From Guillardia theta CCMP2712 (lineage: Eukaryota; Cryptophyceae; Pyrenomonadales; Geminigeraceae), in the NCBI RefSeq assembly GCF_000315625.1, contig NW_005434505.1, positions 38,522-102,521 of the forward strand: a stretch of 64,000 bases of DNA. Reading direction: 5' to 3'. The notes beneath the pieces are model-generated. The model saw nothing but the letters and a program-made list of their open reading frames with translations. It was not told the origin of the DNA and searched no databases. How positions within the stretch are numbered: the first letter of the stretch is position 1; each line of letters starts with the position of its first letter. Below are positions 31,063-41,900 of this stretch, piece after piece. Made by a program: the position numbers and the translations under genes.

Positions 31063-34000
31063 ATGGCACCGGCCAAGAAGGGGAAGGGAGGGAAGAAGAA
31101 GACATCGCAAGGGAAGAAGGAAGACCGTCTTGCTGCGGTTCCTGCTCTTGACCTCAAGTCTCATCGCTCTGACTCGCCAACTGCAGCAGATTGGCCCGCT
31201 GTTCAGTGATGGGTTGATAGATCCTGTAAAAGGAGGTAAGGTGTTTGCAGCGAGACTGGGAAGAAGCTACGAGATCACGGCACTCTCATGTGATGCTTGT
31301 TTTCAGCGATGTGAGCTTGAGATAGGTTCCCCCTGGAGCTGTCGAGACCAACAATGTGATTGCAATCAAAGTGTTCGAGTTCGAAGGCAAAGACCCCGAG
31401 GGTTTCACGATGGAGGGAAGAATCGTTAGCAATCGGGTTGAGATCATCAACGGCGCACAGGTTTCTCGCGCTGACATGTCATCGTCCTCGTAGGTAGAGA
31501 TTCATCCCTTCAACATCGAGTTCATCCAACCCGTCGAAGTGAAGATACCGCACTGCTGCGCAGATGAAGATGCGCAGCAGACCATGTATGCAGCCTCCTT
31601 CAGCGTTCTTCAGGACGGCACTCAGCTCGCACAAGAGGCGACAGGAACGATGGTATGGTGACTGGTGCCAGACATTCTGCCTTGTTCTCATGACTGCATT
31701 CACATCTCAGGAAGCAGAGAATGCAGACTTGCAGTGGGAGTTCCACAAGTTGCCTGTTACCAAGGTGGATATTGAGAGAGGAGTTGCAACGATCAACATC
31801 AAGTCCACTGGCATCTATTACATCTGCTCGTCTTCGGCTCACAACATGGACTTTGCGGTGCATGCGATGGCTACACGGGATGACAAGAATCGTTGACCTG
31901 CTGTCAGGTCTGCACTTACGACATTCCAGCGATCAACAAGGCGAGCGTGACAGCATTCAACGCTGTTGCGTTTGACTGGGTGCTGGATGAGTATCTGAGG
32001 TCCTTTCAACATTGACTTGCTACAGATCACTGGCAAAGTTTCCCTCTGGCCTCGGACTTCCTTCAACCGTCCAATCGGCGCTGACGGGCCGGTGAGGGTC
32101 AAAAGAAGCTCCAAGTAGGAGGAGGAGCAGACTACCTTGTGCTCCCCTGACATGATCCGCAAACAGAGTACTGGTTGACTTCGAAGCCAAGAGAACGAGA
32201 AGCCTTCATAGCAACAACGTCTCCACCTACGAACAAACGTGTGAGGCCCTCCCTCCTGCCTCGTCGCTGATGCTAGTCTCCTCAGCTTCCATCTTGAAGG
32301 ATGCAAAACGGATGTTCTGACCGGGCTACCAGCGGGAAGGTGACTCTTTCACGCTGTTCGGACTTAGATTAAATGGTTGTCGTAAGGAATGAGACGCGAA
32401 CAACACACCTGGATGCAGACATCTACGAGAAGATGTGCGTGTCTTGGCTCATGCAACGCCTTGACACTGGAGCAGAAACTATGTGATCCGGGTTATTCCA
32501 GAAGACCTTGCCTCCACGCTAGAGAATGCAAAGAAAGAACTAGAAGATGTGCGAGTAATACGTCACGTCATTGCCTCTGATGCGCGCATCTCAAGGTCCG
32601 CCAGCGCATTCAGAAAAAGGAAGAGCAGTCAAGTGTCATACGAAAGCGAACTGAATCTCCGTCGAGCAAAATGTTCCTTCGATGCATGGAACCTTTGCCT
32701 TTTGTATGTTTGACATGTGCGGAACCCAGGTATTTCTTAAGCATCAAAGAAGCCGAGCAAGATGTCAAAAATGCATATGAGATGTAATGACGAGGAAAGC
32801 AACTCGCTGCACATTGTGAGACTTGTATCACTAGGTGTATCGCATACCTCGAGAAGGCCGACGGTGCACATGATGGTGAACACTTCAACAGCATCCTCAT
32901 ACGTCATAACGAGCTGATCATGCACAGAGAAATCAAAGGAGAGTGGCAAGCAGAACCTACCTCAATGGCGAGGCAATGATTTGCACTTCTACTTCGGAGT
33001 GAAACTGATTCCAGAGGCTGGGTGAGTGAGAATGATGCAGCAGATCCGATCGGTGAATGTTAGCAGGTTCACACCTGAGAACATCATCACTCAAATCTCG
33101 CTCATCTATCCGAGCGCGACCAACGAGAAAGTTCAATTCCTCGAGGTTCCTCCCCTCGCCTCTCCTCCTGCTAATGTGCACAAAGGTGCCTGAGATCCCT
33201 CAGCCATCAGCTAGAGCGAGGAAGGTCCGAGTAGGATCAGAGAAGAGTCAGATCTACAGCTTCAGCCCTGTGAGGCTCCTGACGGCTTCTGCCTGCTGCT
33301 TACTTTGAACAAGGTTATCACTCGTGCTACCTTCGCTGAGCTTCGAGTCAACATCAGTCTTGGTGACTGGAACAAGAGATGTCAAGTTCCTCTGTCGACG
33401 CAGGAACAGATGCTGAGCGACATCAGAACCATCGTCGAGTCTCACTGCTTCGGCAAGGAGCTTTCCGGGGCTCGCTTCATATCTTGTACCTTGCGCGATG
33501 CCATTTGCAAGTCACTGAGATCGAGCCAGCAAACGGGAAAGTCTTTGAGAAAGGAGAGGAGGGGCAGGTACGAGTTCAGTCTCTCCGACCGAGCGTCGGG
33601 CTGTGGGGCCGGCTCAGTCGAATGAGCGAGGACATGTGCCAACGCTTCGCTGCGCTCCCAAGTGAGTGAGCCCTCAGCCTACCGCCCAGTGACGCTGAGC
33701 TCGCAGACATTTCCTTCTCCTTCTGTCCTGACCGCGAGCCGATCGCCAGAGCCATCTTTGAGGACATGAGGGCGAGGGGGTTCCCGGTAACGGCGACCTC
33801 GTTGCTGCAAGGGCTCTGACTTCGAGCGCAGCTGACAGACTCTAAGGAGGACAAGCAGTCGCTAGGGCTTCTGATCTGCTTCCCTTCTCCTCTCTACACG
33901 GAATGCACGAGCTGCATGGAGCAATATAATCGCCACCTCCAGCTCGGACTCCCGCGTTTTCACTTGTGGACCATGGCGTTCGACGTGCGAGGATGGTTGA

Positions 34001-34466
34001 AAAACATGGTCAAGGAGCAGGTTGGCGGGAGGGGGAGGAAGGGAACGACGGTGACAAGTCTCGCAGGTGGACAAGTCATTCGAGTATGAGGTGGAGACCA
34101 ACGAAGAGGGTCTGATGTCGAACAAGGTCAGCTGTAATCTTCGGGGAGAAGGCCTCATTTGCTCGCAGGATGTGGATGAGATTGCAGTGAAGGTGCTGGA
34201 GGAGTACAAGAAGTCTGTGCCCGAATACCAGCAGATAATGAGCTCTTTCATCGTCCTGCCCATGTTGCGGCAAGAAGACGAGGGGCAAGACAATCACGAC
34301 AGTCTAATTCAGACACAGAAAGAGAAAGTCATGGTATGTTTCGTATGACAATGTCACTCATACACTCACGACGATGCAGGAGCTCGTTAACAAGAAAAGC
34401 ATACCCAAGGGACGCAAAAAATCAGTGAGCGCAGCGAGCTCGAGGAGGAAAAGTTTGAGTTCTTGA
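31063..34466 (+). CDS. ZU5-domain protein with C-terminal TIR-like domain, many exons
   Basis: Starts with a Lys-rich leader (MAPAKKGKGGKKKTSQGKK). Exons at 31330-31462 and 31495-31650 give a ZU5 domain: PPGAVETNNVIAIKVFEFEG, then VEIHPFNIEFIQPVEVKIPH, the hallmark (PV.L.IPH) that in ankyrins and UNC5 binds spectrin or packs on UPA. Later exons: KVSLWPRTSFNRPIGADGP, a helical middle, NDLHFYFGVKLIPEAG, FTPENIITQISLIYPSATNE. Near 33690-34015 a TIR-like fold: LADISFSFCPDREPIARAIF, ARGFP, an in-phase 45-nt intron, then SLGLLICFPSPLYTE, CMEQYNRH and RGWLKNMV. The last exon ends KGRKKSVSAASSRRKSLSS. TIR-like domains signal in immunity or hydrolyse NAD; here the putative catalytic Glu follows Cys by two positions rather than the usual three. 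Exact exon joins in the first ZU5 strand are unresolved. Confidence 0.7.
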
Positions 34467-34472
34467 AGAAGG

Positions 34473-34960
34473 CTACACACGCTTGGTGACTCGACTCCGG
34501 CTCCTGCCCTTCTTGGGCTTCTCCGCGAAAGGAGTTCCTCCTTTAAACATGAAGTCGTTGGTGTCCGTCTGAAGAGAAAGTCGCGGATCAGCAGCTCCTC
34601 AACATCAAAGGTCGCAGATACCACAGAGCGCGGAAGTTCGTCTACCGCAAAGTGGTGCAAGCTAGTGACCGAGTCCTCGGCCACCGTCTTGATCGGCTTG
34701 AAGCTATCATGCACGGTCGTCCAAGATTCTCCAAGAGCATCCTGAACCTTCTCGAAGTTCGTGTGGATCCCCTCCCCCTGCAGACTCCTGCCCAGTCTCT
34801 GTCCGAAGTTGGACATCCCTTCTCCTAGATCGGATAACGACTGTTTCACCTGCTCGGGCTTCAGAGCATGGACATCGGACCGAGCCGAGCTGACCTTGTC
34901 CCAGCTCTCTGTCAGGAATCCTTGAGACTCGTCCGCTTTGGTGGAGGGATCATGCGACAT
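34473..34960 (-). CDS. Unrecognised 144-aa protein, 2 exons
   Basis: Exon 1 is 34960-34622 (113 codons from ATG, MSHDPSTKADESQGFLTESW). A 53-nt GTATCT...TTCAG intron joins in phase to exon 2, 34568-34473 (TDTNDFMFKGGTPFAEK, ending KGRSRSRVTKRV). The middle is amphipathic helix (LKPEQVKQSLSDLGEGM, NFGQRLGRSLQGEG) with repeated SW/SF spacing, perhaps a coiled or membrane-surface helix. The basic RSRSR tail could be a nuclear signal. No family recognised. It is convergent with the ZU5 gene, stop codons 6 bp apart. Confidence 0.65.
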
Positions 34961-35316
34961 TCTAGCAAGCAAGTGAGATGAGCAGCGTCAATCTCGGCGA
35001 GTCAACTCTATTCAAGTGCATCTCCTACTCAAACCTCTTGCCCGCCTCTTGGACTCCTATCGCCGTCCCCTCGCTTTCTACACGCCTCACCAACCCCCTC
35101 GTCTCCTCGTCGTCTCCTCCTCGCGTTCCCCTCACTCTGCATCGGTGTCTTCGATCTCTATCCTCGTGATGCTCGTTCTCCTCCTGCTTGTCGCTCCTCG
35201 TGCGTCCTCGCCCTCCTCTGCATCTGCCAGGGTCTGCAGACCGCCATGCCTCCTCCTAGAGAGTCGCATGATTTCAAGCCCGCCTCAATAAGATTTTTTT
35301 AAACACTAGTTTGAAC
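34961..35316. promoter_or_regulatory. Divergent region between the 144-aa gene and the centrin-like gene
   Basis: About 350 bp, C/T-rich on the plus strand (TCCTCCTCGCG), between two outward-facing starts. Short plus-strand open frames here have no coding features. Confidence 0.4.
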
Positions 35317-36122
35317 ATGGCGCGAACGCGAGGGCAAACAATGGCAGGCCTGTTTCCCCCTACCAGAGAGCAGGAGGATGAGATTGAACATGCCTTCTCT
35401 CTCATAACAGTTCGTTTGCTATGATGTCTTGTGGCTCAATCTTACTCGTGAAAAGCAGGAAGGAAATGATGACTACGTTGATTTCCATCGAGTCAAAGTA
35501 GTCCTCAAAGCTATGGGCATGCAGCCGAGAAAAGGAGAGCTGCAACAGGTTTTCCTCTCCCTCTGTTGTCTTCATTCTCTGCCCTGCGAGGCCTCGTTGA
35601 GCATAACCTGAACTGTGCTTTCCCTCTGTCAGACGCTGGAGGTTGCATGCCCTCTGTCCGATGGCTCGCGGATCTCTAAGGAAGAATTCACTGCGATCGT
35701 AAGCGTTTTAAAGACAAACATCTTGTTCTCCTCGCCAAGTCACTTCTCAATAGATGATGCGCTTTCTTGCTCGACGGGATTCAGCAACCAGGCTGATGCA
35801 AGACTTTGACACGATCGATTATGGTTCAAGCTCAGATGTACTTTCCTCCAGAGTGCTGATATACGGCCATGTGCAGGATGCAAAGGCTTCATTGACATTA
35901 AAGATCTTCAGAGACTTTCGAAGAATGTTGAAGGGGAATCTCGACCAGATTCGGTCTTGAGGGAGATGTGAGCCCTGCTGATGAAGAATGTCCGTTCCTG
36001 ACTGTTGCTCTAGGATAAGAAACTTTGACAAAGATGGGGATGGCAAATGGAAATTCGATGAATTTGTTACAGCTTTAGGTTACGAGCTTGAGAGAAAGAG
36101 GGGGATTGAAAACATCTTGTAA
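35317..36122 (+). CDS. Centrin-like EF-hand protein, multi-exon
   Basis: Calcium-binding EF-hand protein of the centrin/caltractin type, normally at basal bodies and the flagellar base. Exon 1 (35317-35409) encodes MARTRGQTMAGLFPPTREQE then EIEHAFSLIT. A ~50-nt intron joins in phase to GNDDYVDFHRVKVVLKAMGM, giving EF-hand 1. Next are SDGSRISKEEFTAIV, a degenerate third hand (GFIDIKDLQRLSKNV) and a canonical fourth loop FDKDGDGKWKFDEFVTALG, ending ERKRGIENIL. Only the last loop (DKDGDGKWKFDE) has the full set of calcium ligands; loops 1-3 are degraded. The helix 'EIEHAFSLI' and 'AMGMQPRKGEL' match centrin style. It could be another centrin-related EF-hand protein. Confidence 0.78.
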
Positions 36123-37099
36123 CATAAATTTCATTAGCCGCTCAGCCACAACTCTGACATCAAGTTGACACAAAATCACACTCGCTGTGTCATAGTTTAG
36201 CAACAACACTGACACTTGGCAGGACCTGAAACTAGTTGTAGAGTATTCTTTTCTGTGCCGCTCACAGTTTCACCTGCTACAGCCTGCATCATAAGAACTT
36301 GCTAAGTCGGGTGTCAGTAGGCTCGCCGGCGCCGTGGCAACCGTCGCCGTCGGCCGCGCCCTCAAAGGCTGCCGAGTCAGTGAAGAAGCGAGCTACTGAG
36401 TCGGAGGACACCGATCCCCTACTTGATCGGACATGTCACTTCAAGCCGTCCGCCGTTGAAGGCTCGGCGCGGCGTGCCACTGATCAGCCTTCAATGAGTC
36501 CGACCCCACCGGGCGCCGGGCCGGGCTTCTGACACTGTGACGCGGCCGGGCCCCTAGGGGCGGCGTAGCATCATCGTCACGGTGACCCGGTCGCCTCAGT
36601 CAGAGTGTCGGATCCGGATCTTGCTTACTTAGGCTTCCATAGGCTGCCTCAGAGGTGAGGCTATTGAGCTGGCCAGGACAGCGAAGATGGATCCATCTTC
36701 AAATAGCTCGGGCCATGGCCCTTGTGGGACAGCTGCCTTGTTGTCTTGACAAGTCGTTGGGCCTTGTCAACCTAGTGCGCCGGCGCACAGTTTTTTGGTA
36801 TGGCACTGGAGGTCGCAATGGGGAGCCGCTTGCTTCTTGGGTTCGGATGCTTACAGTGACACATCGGTATTGCAGCAGCTGACTCACTGTATCGAACTCG
36901 GCCCACTGCCAGCCTGTATCGTAGTAGCAGTGATCGGACTCAGCGAAGTTGGACGAGGATCGCTATCCGATGATCAGACTTAGTTAGCACAAGTTCTGCA
37001 GCATCTCACGACTCCATCAATCAAACACTCTCAGTTGACAAACAGAAATATTTTGTTCGAAAGTGAAAGCTGGAAAACTTCTCCGTGATCAGATAAGTG
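36123..37099. other. Intergenic with a GC-rich island
   Basis: 36310-36620 is GC-rich with CCGGGC and TGACT/AGTCA words, like the island at 30.6-31.0 kb. 36650-37090 has no supportable gene. Confidence 0.45.
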
Positions 37100-37924
37100 A
37101 TGTCCACATTTCCGGGCAAACACGCCATGAAAGAGAAGAGAGGTGGAGAGACTAGGTGTAACAGTAACAAACATTTGACTGGCTGGTTGAGAGATGTTCC
37201 ACTGGAACAGAACGCAAGGCTAAGGAAACAATGCTTGGACAACATCATTCACCATCGCATGCCGAACGAGGAAGCCGTTACATCACAGTCGCAAGTAGAT
37301 GGCGATCAGACGAGCTTCCTTGCCGACAGTGCAAGTGGACACGCGGGAAGTGCTGATGGCCAGCCCGCAAGGATGGAGGAGAAATGTCCTGACTTCACTA
37401 AGGTATGGAGGCCATTGGATGAGACCAAGTCGTACCCGGGAGGTTTCTGTGAGAAAACTCCAACCAAGCTCAACACGAGCACATCTCCAATCTATCGAAT
37501 ACCAGCCAACATCTGTCATAGCAAGAACTCTTCTATCATACAAGGACTCTACGGCTTTGAGGTGAATTCCTCCAAAGAGGAACAAGACAGGAAAGGGTCG
37601 GCTGGCTTAAACGAACAAGTGCAATCAAGGATCGAGTGGATAACCTCGGCAGATTTAAGCTTCTTGAATTCAAATATGGATCGTCAAGAGGATTTAAAGG
37701 CATCTGAGGAAAACATGACGACGAATGAACATGTTTCACATGCTTTGAGGGAACAACACAGATGCATTTTCTTGTGCAATTCGCTTCTACAAGAGGTACC
37801 CAACAGAGTCTGGATAAACTTGTGTCTAAGTTTACGAATCAGGTTTCGAGCATACGCACAAGTCTTGCTGAGGAGCTTGAGAGTGTACTTTCTTGACTTG
37901 CCCTTATCTCAGCTTCAAGGTTAA
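37100..37924 (+). CDS. Unrecognised ORF, 274 aa
   Basis: Single open frame from ATG (MSTFPGKHAMKEKRGGETRC) to a stop at 37924. Middle part is coding-like and hydrophilic: PDFTKVWRPLDETKSYPGGF, SPIYRIPANICHSKNS, GLYGFEVNSSKEEQDRKG. The C-terminus becomes hydrophobic and basic (WINLCLSLRIRFRAYAQVLL), possibly read-through into an intron. W-R-P-L-D...YPGGF spacing is reminiscent of ciliary/microtubule proteins, but I cannot assign a family. Confidence 0.45.
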   Translation: MSTFPGKHAMKEKRGGETRCNSNKHLTGWLRDVPLEQNARLRKQCLDNIIHHRMPNEEAVTSQSQVDGDQTSFLADSASGHAGSADGQPARMEEKCPDFTKVWRPLDETKSYPGGFCEKTPTKLNTSTSPIYRIPANICHSKNSSIIQGLYGFEVNSSKEEQDRKGSAGLNEQVQSRIEWITSADLSFLNSNMDRQEDLKASEENMTTNEHVSHALREQHRCIFLCNSLLQEVPNRVWINLCLSLRIRFRAYAQVLLRSLRVYFLDLPLSQLQG

Positions 37925-38339
37925 AATGATGCTGTCTGCAGATTTCAGCTTGTCTGCAGTCGCCTGAGCAGCACAAAGTTATTGGGAAGGTGATCTTGTT
38001 GCTATTGATCCTCTCAGTGACTCCGTCCTGAAGCTTTCATATCGGGACAAAAAGGACGCAAAGGAAACCCGAGGTAACGCGGTCAAGGAACAAAGAGTGG
38101 AACTCAAGGCCAAACTCCCTACCAGCAGATATTTCAGGCTTTGAATGATACTTGAGAGCTGCACACAGATAATAATTAATCAAGGCAATCTTAAATACAT
38201 TCTCGATAGATTGAGCAGACGTCAAGACGAGGAACGAGCTTGATCCTTTTCGACCCAAATACAGAAGATCTTTCTAGTCAGTAAACTCGTGTTTCCAAAA
38301 GTATCTTTATGTCTCTATTCGTAAATTGATGTGGCAGTG
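37925..38339. other. Spacer before 23-bp satellite
   Basis: Mixed sequence; no gene seen. Further exons of the 37.1-kb ORF could lie here. Confidence 0.3.
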
Positions 38340-38598
38340 ATGTCTCTATCGGTCTGCTCATGTAGTCTCTATCGGTCTGCTCATGTAGTCTCTATCGGTC
38401 TGCTCATGTAGTCTCTATCGGTCTGCTCATGTAGTCTCTATCGGTCTGCTCATGTAGTCTCTATCGGTCTGCTCATGTAGTCTCTATCGGTCTGCTCATG
38501 TAGTCTCTATCGGTCTGCTCATGTAGTCTCTATCGGTCTGCTCATGTAGTCTCTATCGGTCTGCTCATGTAGTCTCTATCGGTCTGCTCATGTAGTGT
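38340..38598. repeat. 23-bp satellite 1
   Basis: About 11 near-perfect tandem copies of a 23-bp unit containing GTAGTCTCTATCGGTCTGCT followed by CAT. Copies are essentially identical. No spacers, so not a CRISPR. Confidence 0.95.
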
Positions 38599-38919
38599 CT
38601 GTTGATGCAGTCGCATGTAGTCTCTTTGAAGCTTCATACACTCTGGTTGTGGATGAGGCGTTTCAAACAACCGTCATTAGGCCCGGCAGGGGGTGGGGTG
38701 GGGGTCCCAATTTCCTGTTGTTAGCAGTTCGAGGGGTAGGGTGGAGAGGATAAGAAAACCGACATGTCCGCTAGGTAGAAGACATGTACAGGAATCGAAG
38801 TAGAAGCTGATTGGACGAGTTGACGTTACAGACTGCCTTGATAACAACATCACAACCATCATCTCTCGTGTCTGATTGAAGTACTTTGGACTTTAAACTT
38901 CTTTGGATAGGCTCGAAAC

Positions 38920-41900
38920 ATGTTCAAGACACATTGCTCTGCTTTCATCTTGGCTGCCCTCCTGGGCTCCTCTAGTGCGCGCTGGACAGACACTTCATTG
39001 CTGACCGCCAACACCTTTCATGGACCAGATTTGAAATGGAAAGGTGACGTGACTGTAGATGGAAATACATACATCCGCAAAGTCGGGACTTCATACGTGG
39101 CAAAGTCTGTCATCACCGGGAAAGACTCTTTCTTCCCTTCTTCATTGCCCAATTCTTTGAAGAAACGATTCATATATCCTGATTCTACCCACCCGAATCT
39201 AGCGTTTTGGTTCACTCCAGACGTTTTTGATGAGGCAGGAGTAGCTGATGGACAGTATGTTTCAGTTTGGAAGAACGTGGCTAACATCTGCTATTATGGG
39301 TAAAGCCGTGAAGTTTGTTCACAGGCCAAATTTAAAATGTTCACGCAGGCATTCAGATTCCACCAGCTGCACTCCAGACAAGATCATGAACAAAGCACCG
39401 GTTGGACCCAACACCGCCCATGTCGAAACCCTGAAACAGCCAAATCCAGCTTATCAACCAACCTTCCATCGAAACGTCCTCCATGGTCATGGCAAGTGTT
39501 TGTGATTGTGAAGATGAAGGCGTTGTTCATGTAACATTGTGCTCAGGTGCTTTGAGGTTCGCAAGAAGTGATCGCCTTGGATTTCAAGGCAGCTTCATGG
39601 ATATGTATAAGACATGCACGACAGTAGAATGTACGACGGCAGACACTGGACTTGGCTTCGTTACAGACTGGACAAACTCGCAATCATCAGCCCTCAATAC
39701 AGAATTTACCATTTTCCTGGTTCTTAAAACGTTTCAAGACAGTTTGGATGTCAATCCAATGGGACTTCTGAATGTTGGAGATGAACAAAATCAAAACGGG
39801 TTCGGACTGTATAAAACAGATTACAAATGTCTCCCTGAATTCCGTGGGAAAATTTTAAATGGTTTATCACTATCAAATAATCTCGTCAGCCTTGTTTCCA
39901 TGTACTCTCCAAGTCCTGATATAGGCAAATACAACGGAAGACGCCTTCTGATATATGACACACAGACGCAAGATTCGATTCCAATGAAGAAAGTCGTCTT
40001 GAATTGCAAGATTTCAAGCTATAGGATTGCACTTATCCTCAATCAGGATATCTCAGGGACAATTACGAGCGTCTTAGTGACCGGTGGTAACGGTGTCATT
40101 GCTGGAATCCCACAGAATCTAACTATTTATGCCTCTGTTGGATTGACCGATGGCTCTAAGGCCTCGCTCAACGTAACGAGCATTGCAGCTTCTAGCGGCA
40201 ACACATTGCTCCAAATCGAGAGTGTGACGCTACCAGCCAGTGCAACTGCAGGGTCCAACATCTTCATCGGAGTCAGCCCGGGTGAATTTTACACCGCTGC
40301 CTTGGAGGACTGTCTCGGATCCACAACAACAACCGGAGTAGCAAATCCGATATTTCTCTCAAGCGCTTCTTATGATGTTGAAATAGTCAGAACCTCGAAT
40401 TCAAAATGTCCTCAAGGAAAGTTCGAGCAATTCAGCACGATTTCGGCATACTATGGAAGCAGGTAACGCATGGATGAAACCCAAACAAGGTTGTTTTGCT
40501 GATTACTATGGCAGTGCTGATGATCAAGGAGACAACGGTTGTTTCAGTGAGTGCTCTAGGTTTGGATGTGACGCAAGATTCTCGTATTTCGGAACTTTGA
40601 GTTGGGAATTACAAAGCGGGATAAATTCATCAGAGACAAGTCTGACCATCCAGAGCAACTCCTACGACTTGCTCACCATCTCGCTGCAAGATCAAATTTT
40701 TGTCGACGATTATCTGCAACTTGAACAGGAAATTGTTCAAGTCACGTCCGTCTCTGCCGGATCAGTTACCGTCACTAGGGGCCAACTCCAAACAACTGCA
40801 GCTGACCATGCAATCAATACTGTTCTATTGCCTGTGAGCAAACCGAACACTTGCGTGAAGAAGTGGGGGTCTCAGAGGGTTTTACAAGACCCTGACAGAC
40901 AATGGAGAATAGTAACAATAAGAGTGCAGGGTAATGAGTCGAAGGTGTACATAGACGGGCTTCATGATGGCTGCTCAAACGCCGATGGGTGCTCTCTCCA
41001 ACCTCCAGTCTCTATCCTTAGCACTGCTTCTGTGCTTTCAAGCTTGAGACTTGGCACTATCGGCGTCAATTCTGCTGATGGAATTGTCAGATCAAGCTTC
41101 TCAAATGTGGACATCGCTGAAGTTCTGATTTATGACAAAGCTCTTTCAATGCAAGAGATGGATAGAGTTGGATATTACCTTTCTGTCAAGTTTGGAATCA
41201 AAAGCTTTCGAGTCAACAAGTTCATTAGATCTCCGACGCGCACGGGAGCTGTTTTGTTTGAACACGGTGAAGAATGCGATCAAGTGCTCTACAATGGTCA
41301 TACCTCTCAGTTCTGCGATGGATTTTCAGATCCGAATGGATTACACGTCGCATCAAACTGTGTCATTGACGGCGAGTACCTCACACTCTCCAAGTACAAG
41401 GCAGATGCAGACACAGACAACTATTATGTCGGCATGCGCCTGGTAGTAACTGCTGGAAACAGGAATTCAGATGGATCAATTCAAAGCGCGGTAGGCGAAA
41501 GTTGCATCATCACAGGATATGATGCCAAACTCAGAAAGGTCGCATGCGATTTGACGGATTCTGGCAACTATGGGTACTTGCTGTGGGGCGGTGCTGCGTT
41601 TCCATGCGTCAATTCAGGACCTCACCCAACTCTTGGAGGGCAATGCGGAGCTCAATACGTGCAGACCGACGCCATTCTAGCATCAGACACCTCAGTCACA
41701 GTCACTTGGGCCCCCAAGAAGTTTCAAACTCCAATCTATGCCACTCTAGGAAACTCGCAGGCTCTTGAAGTGATACTGATCAACTCGATCTCAGTTAGTG
41801 ACATCTCCTATCAGCTGTCTATCACTCGCGGCATGGGTCCAACTCTTGCTCAAAATTTCTCTTGGAACGTCCTGAAAGAGATGCAATCAGCGTCGCGAAT

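Noticed and set aside
38340-38598. CRISPR array
   Set aside because: Head-to-tail 23-bp units without spacers, in a eukaryotic context. The same applies to 50030-50630.
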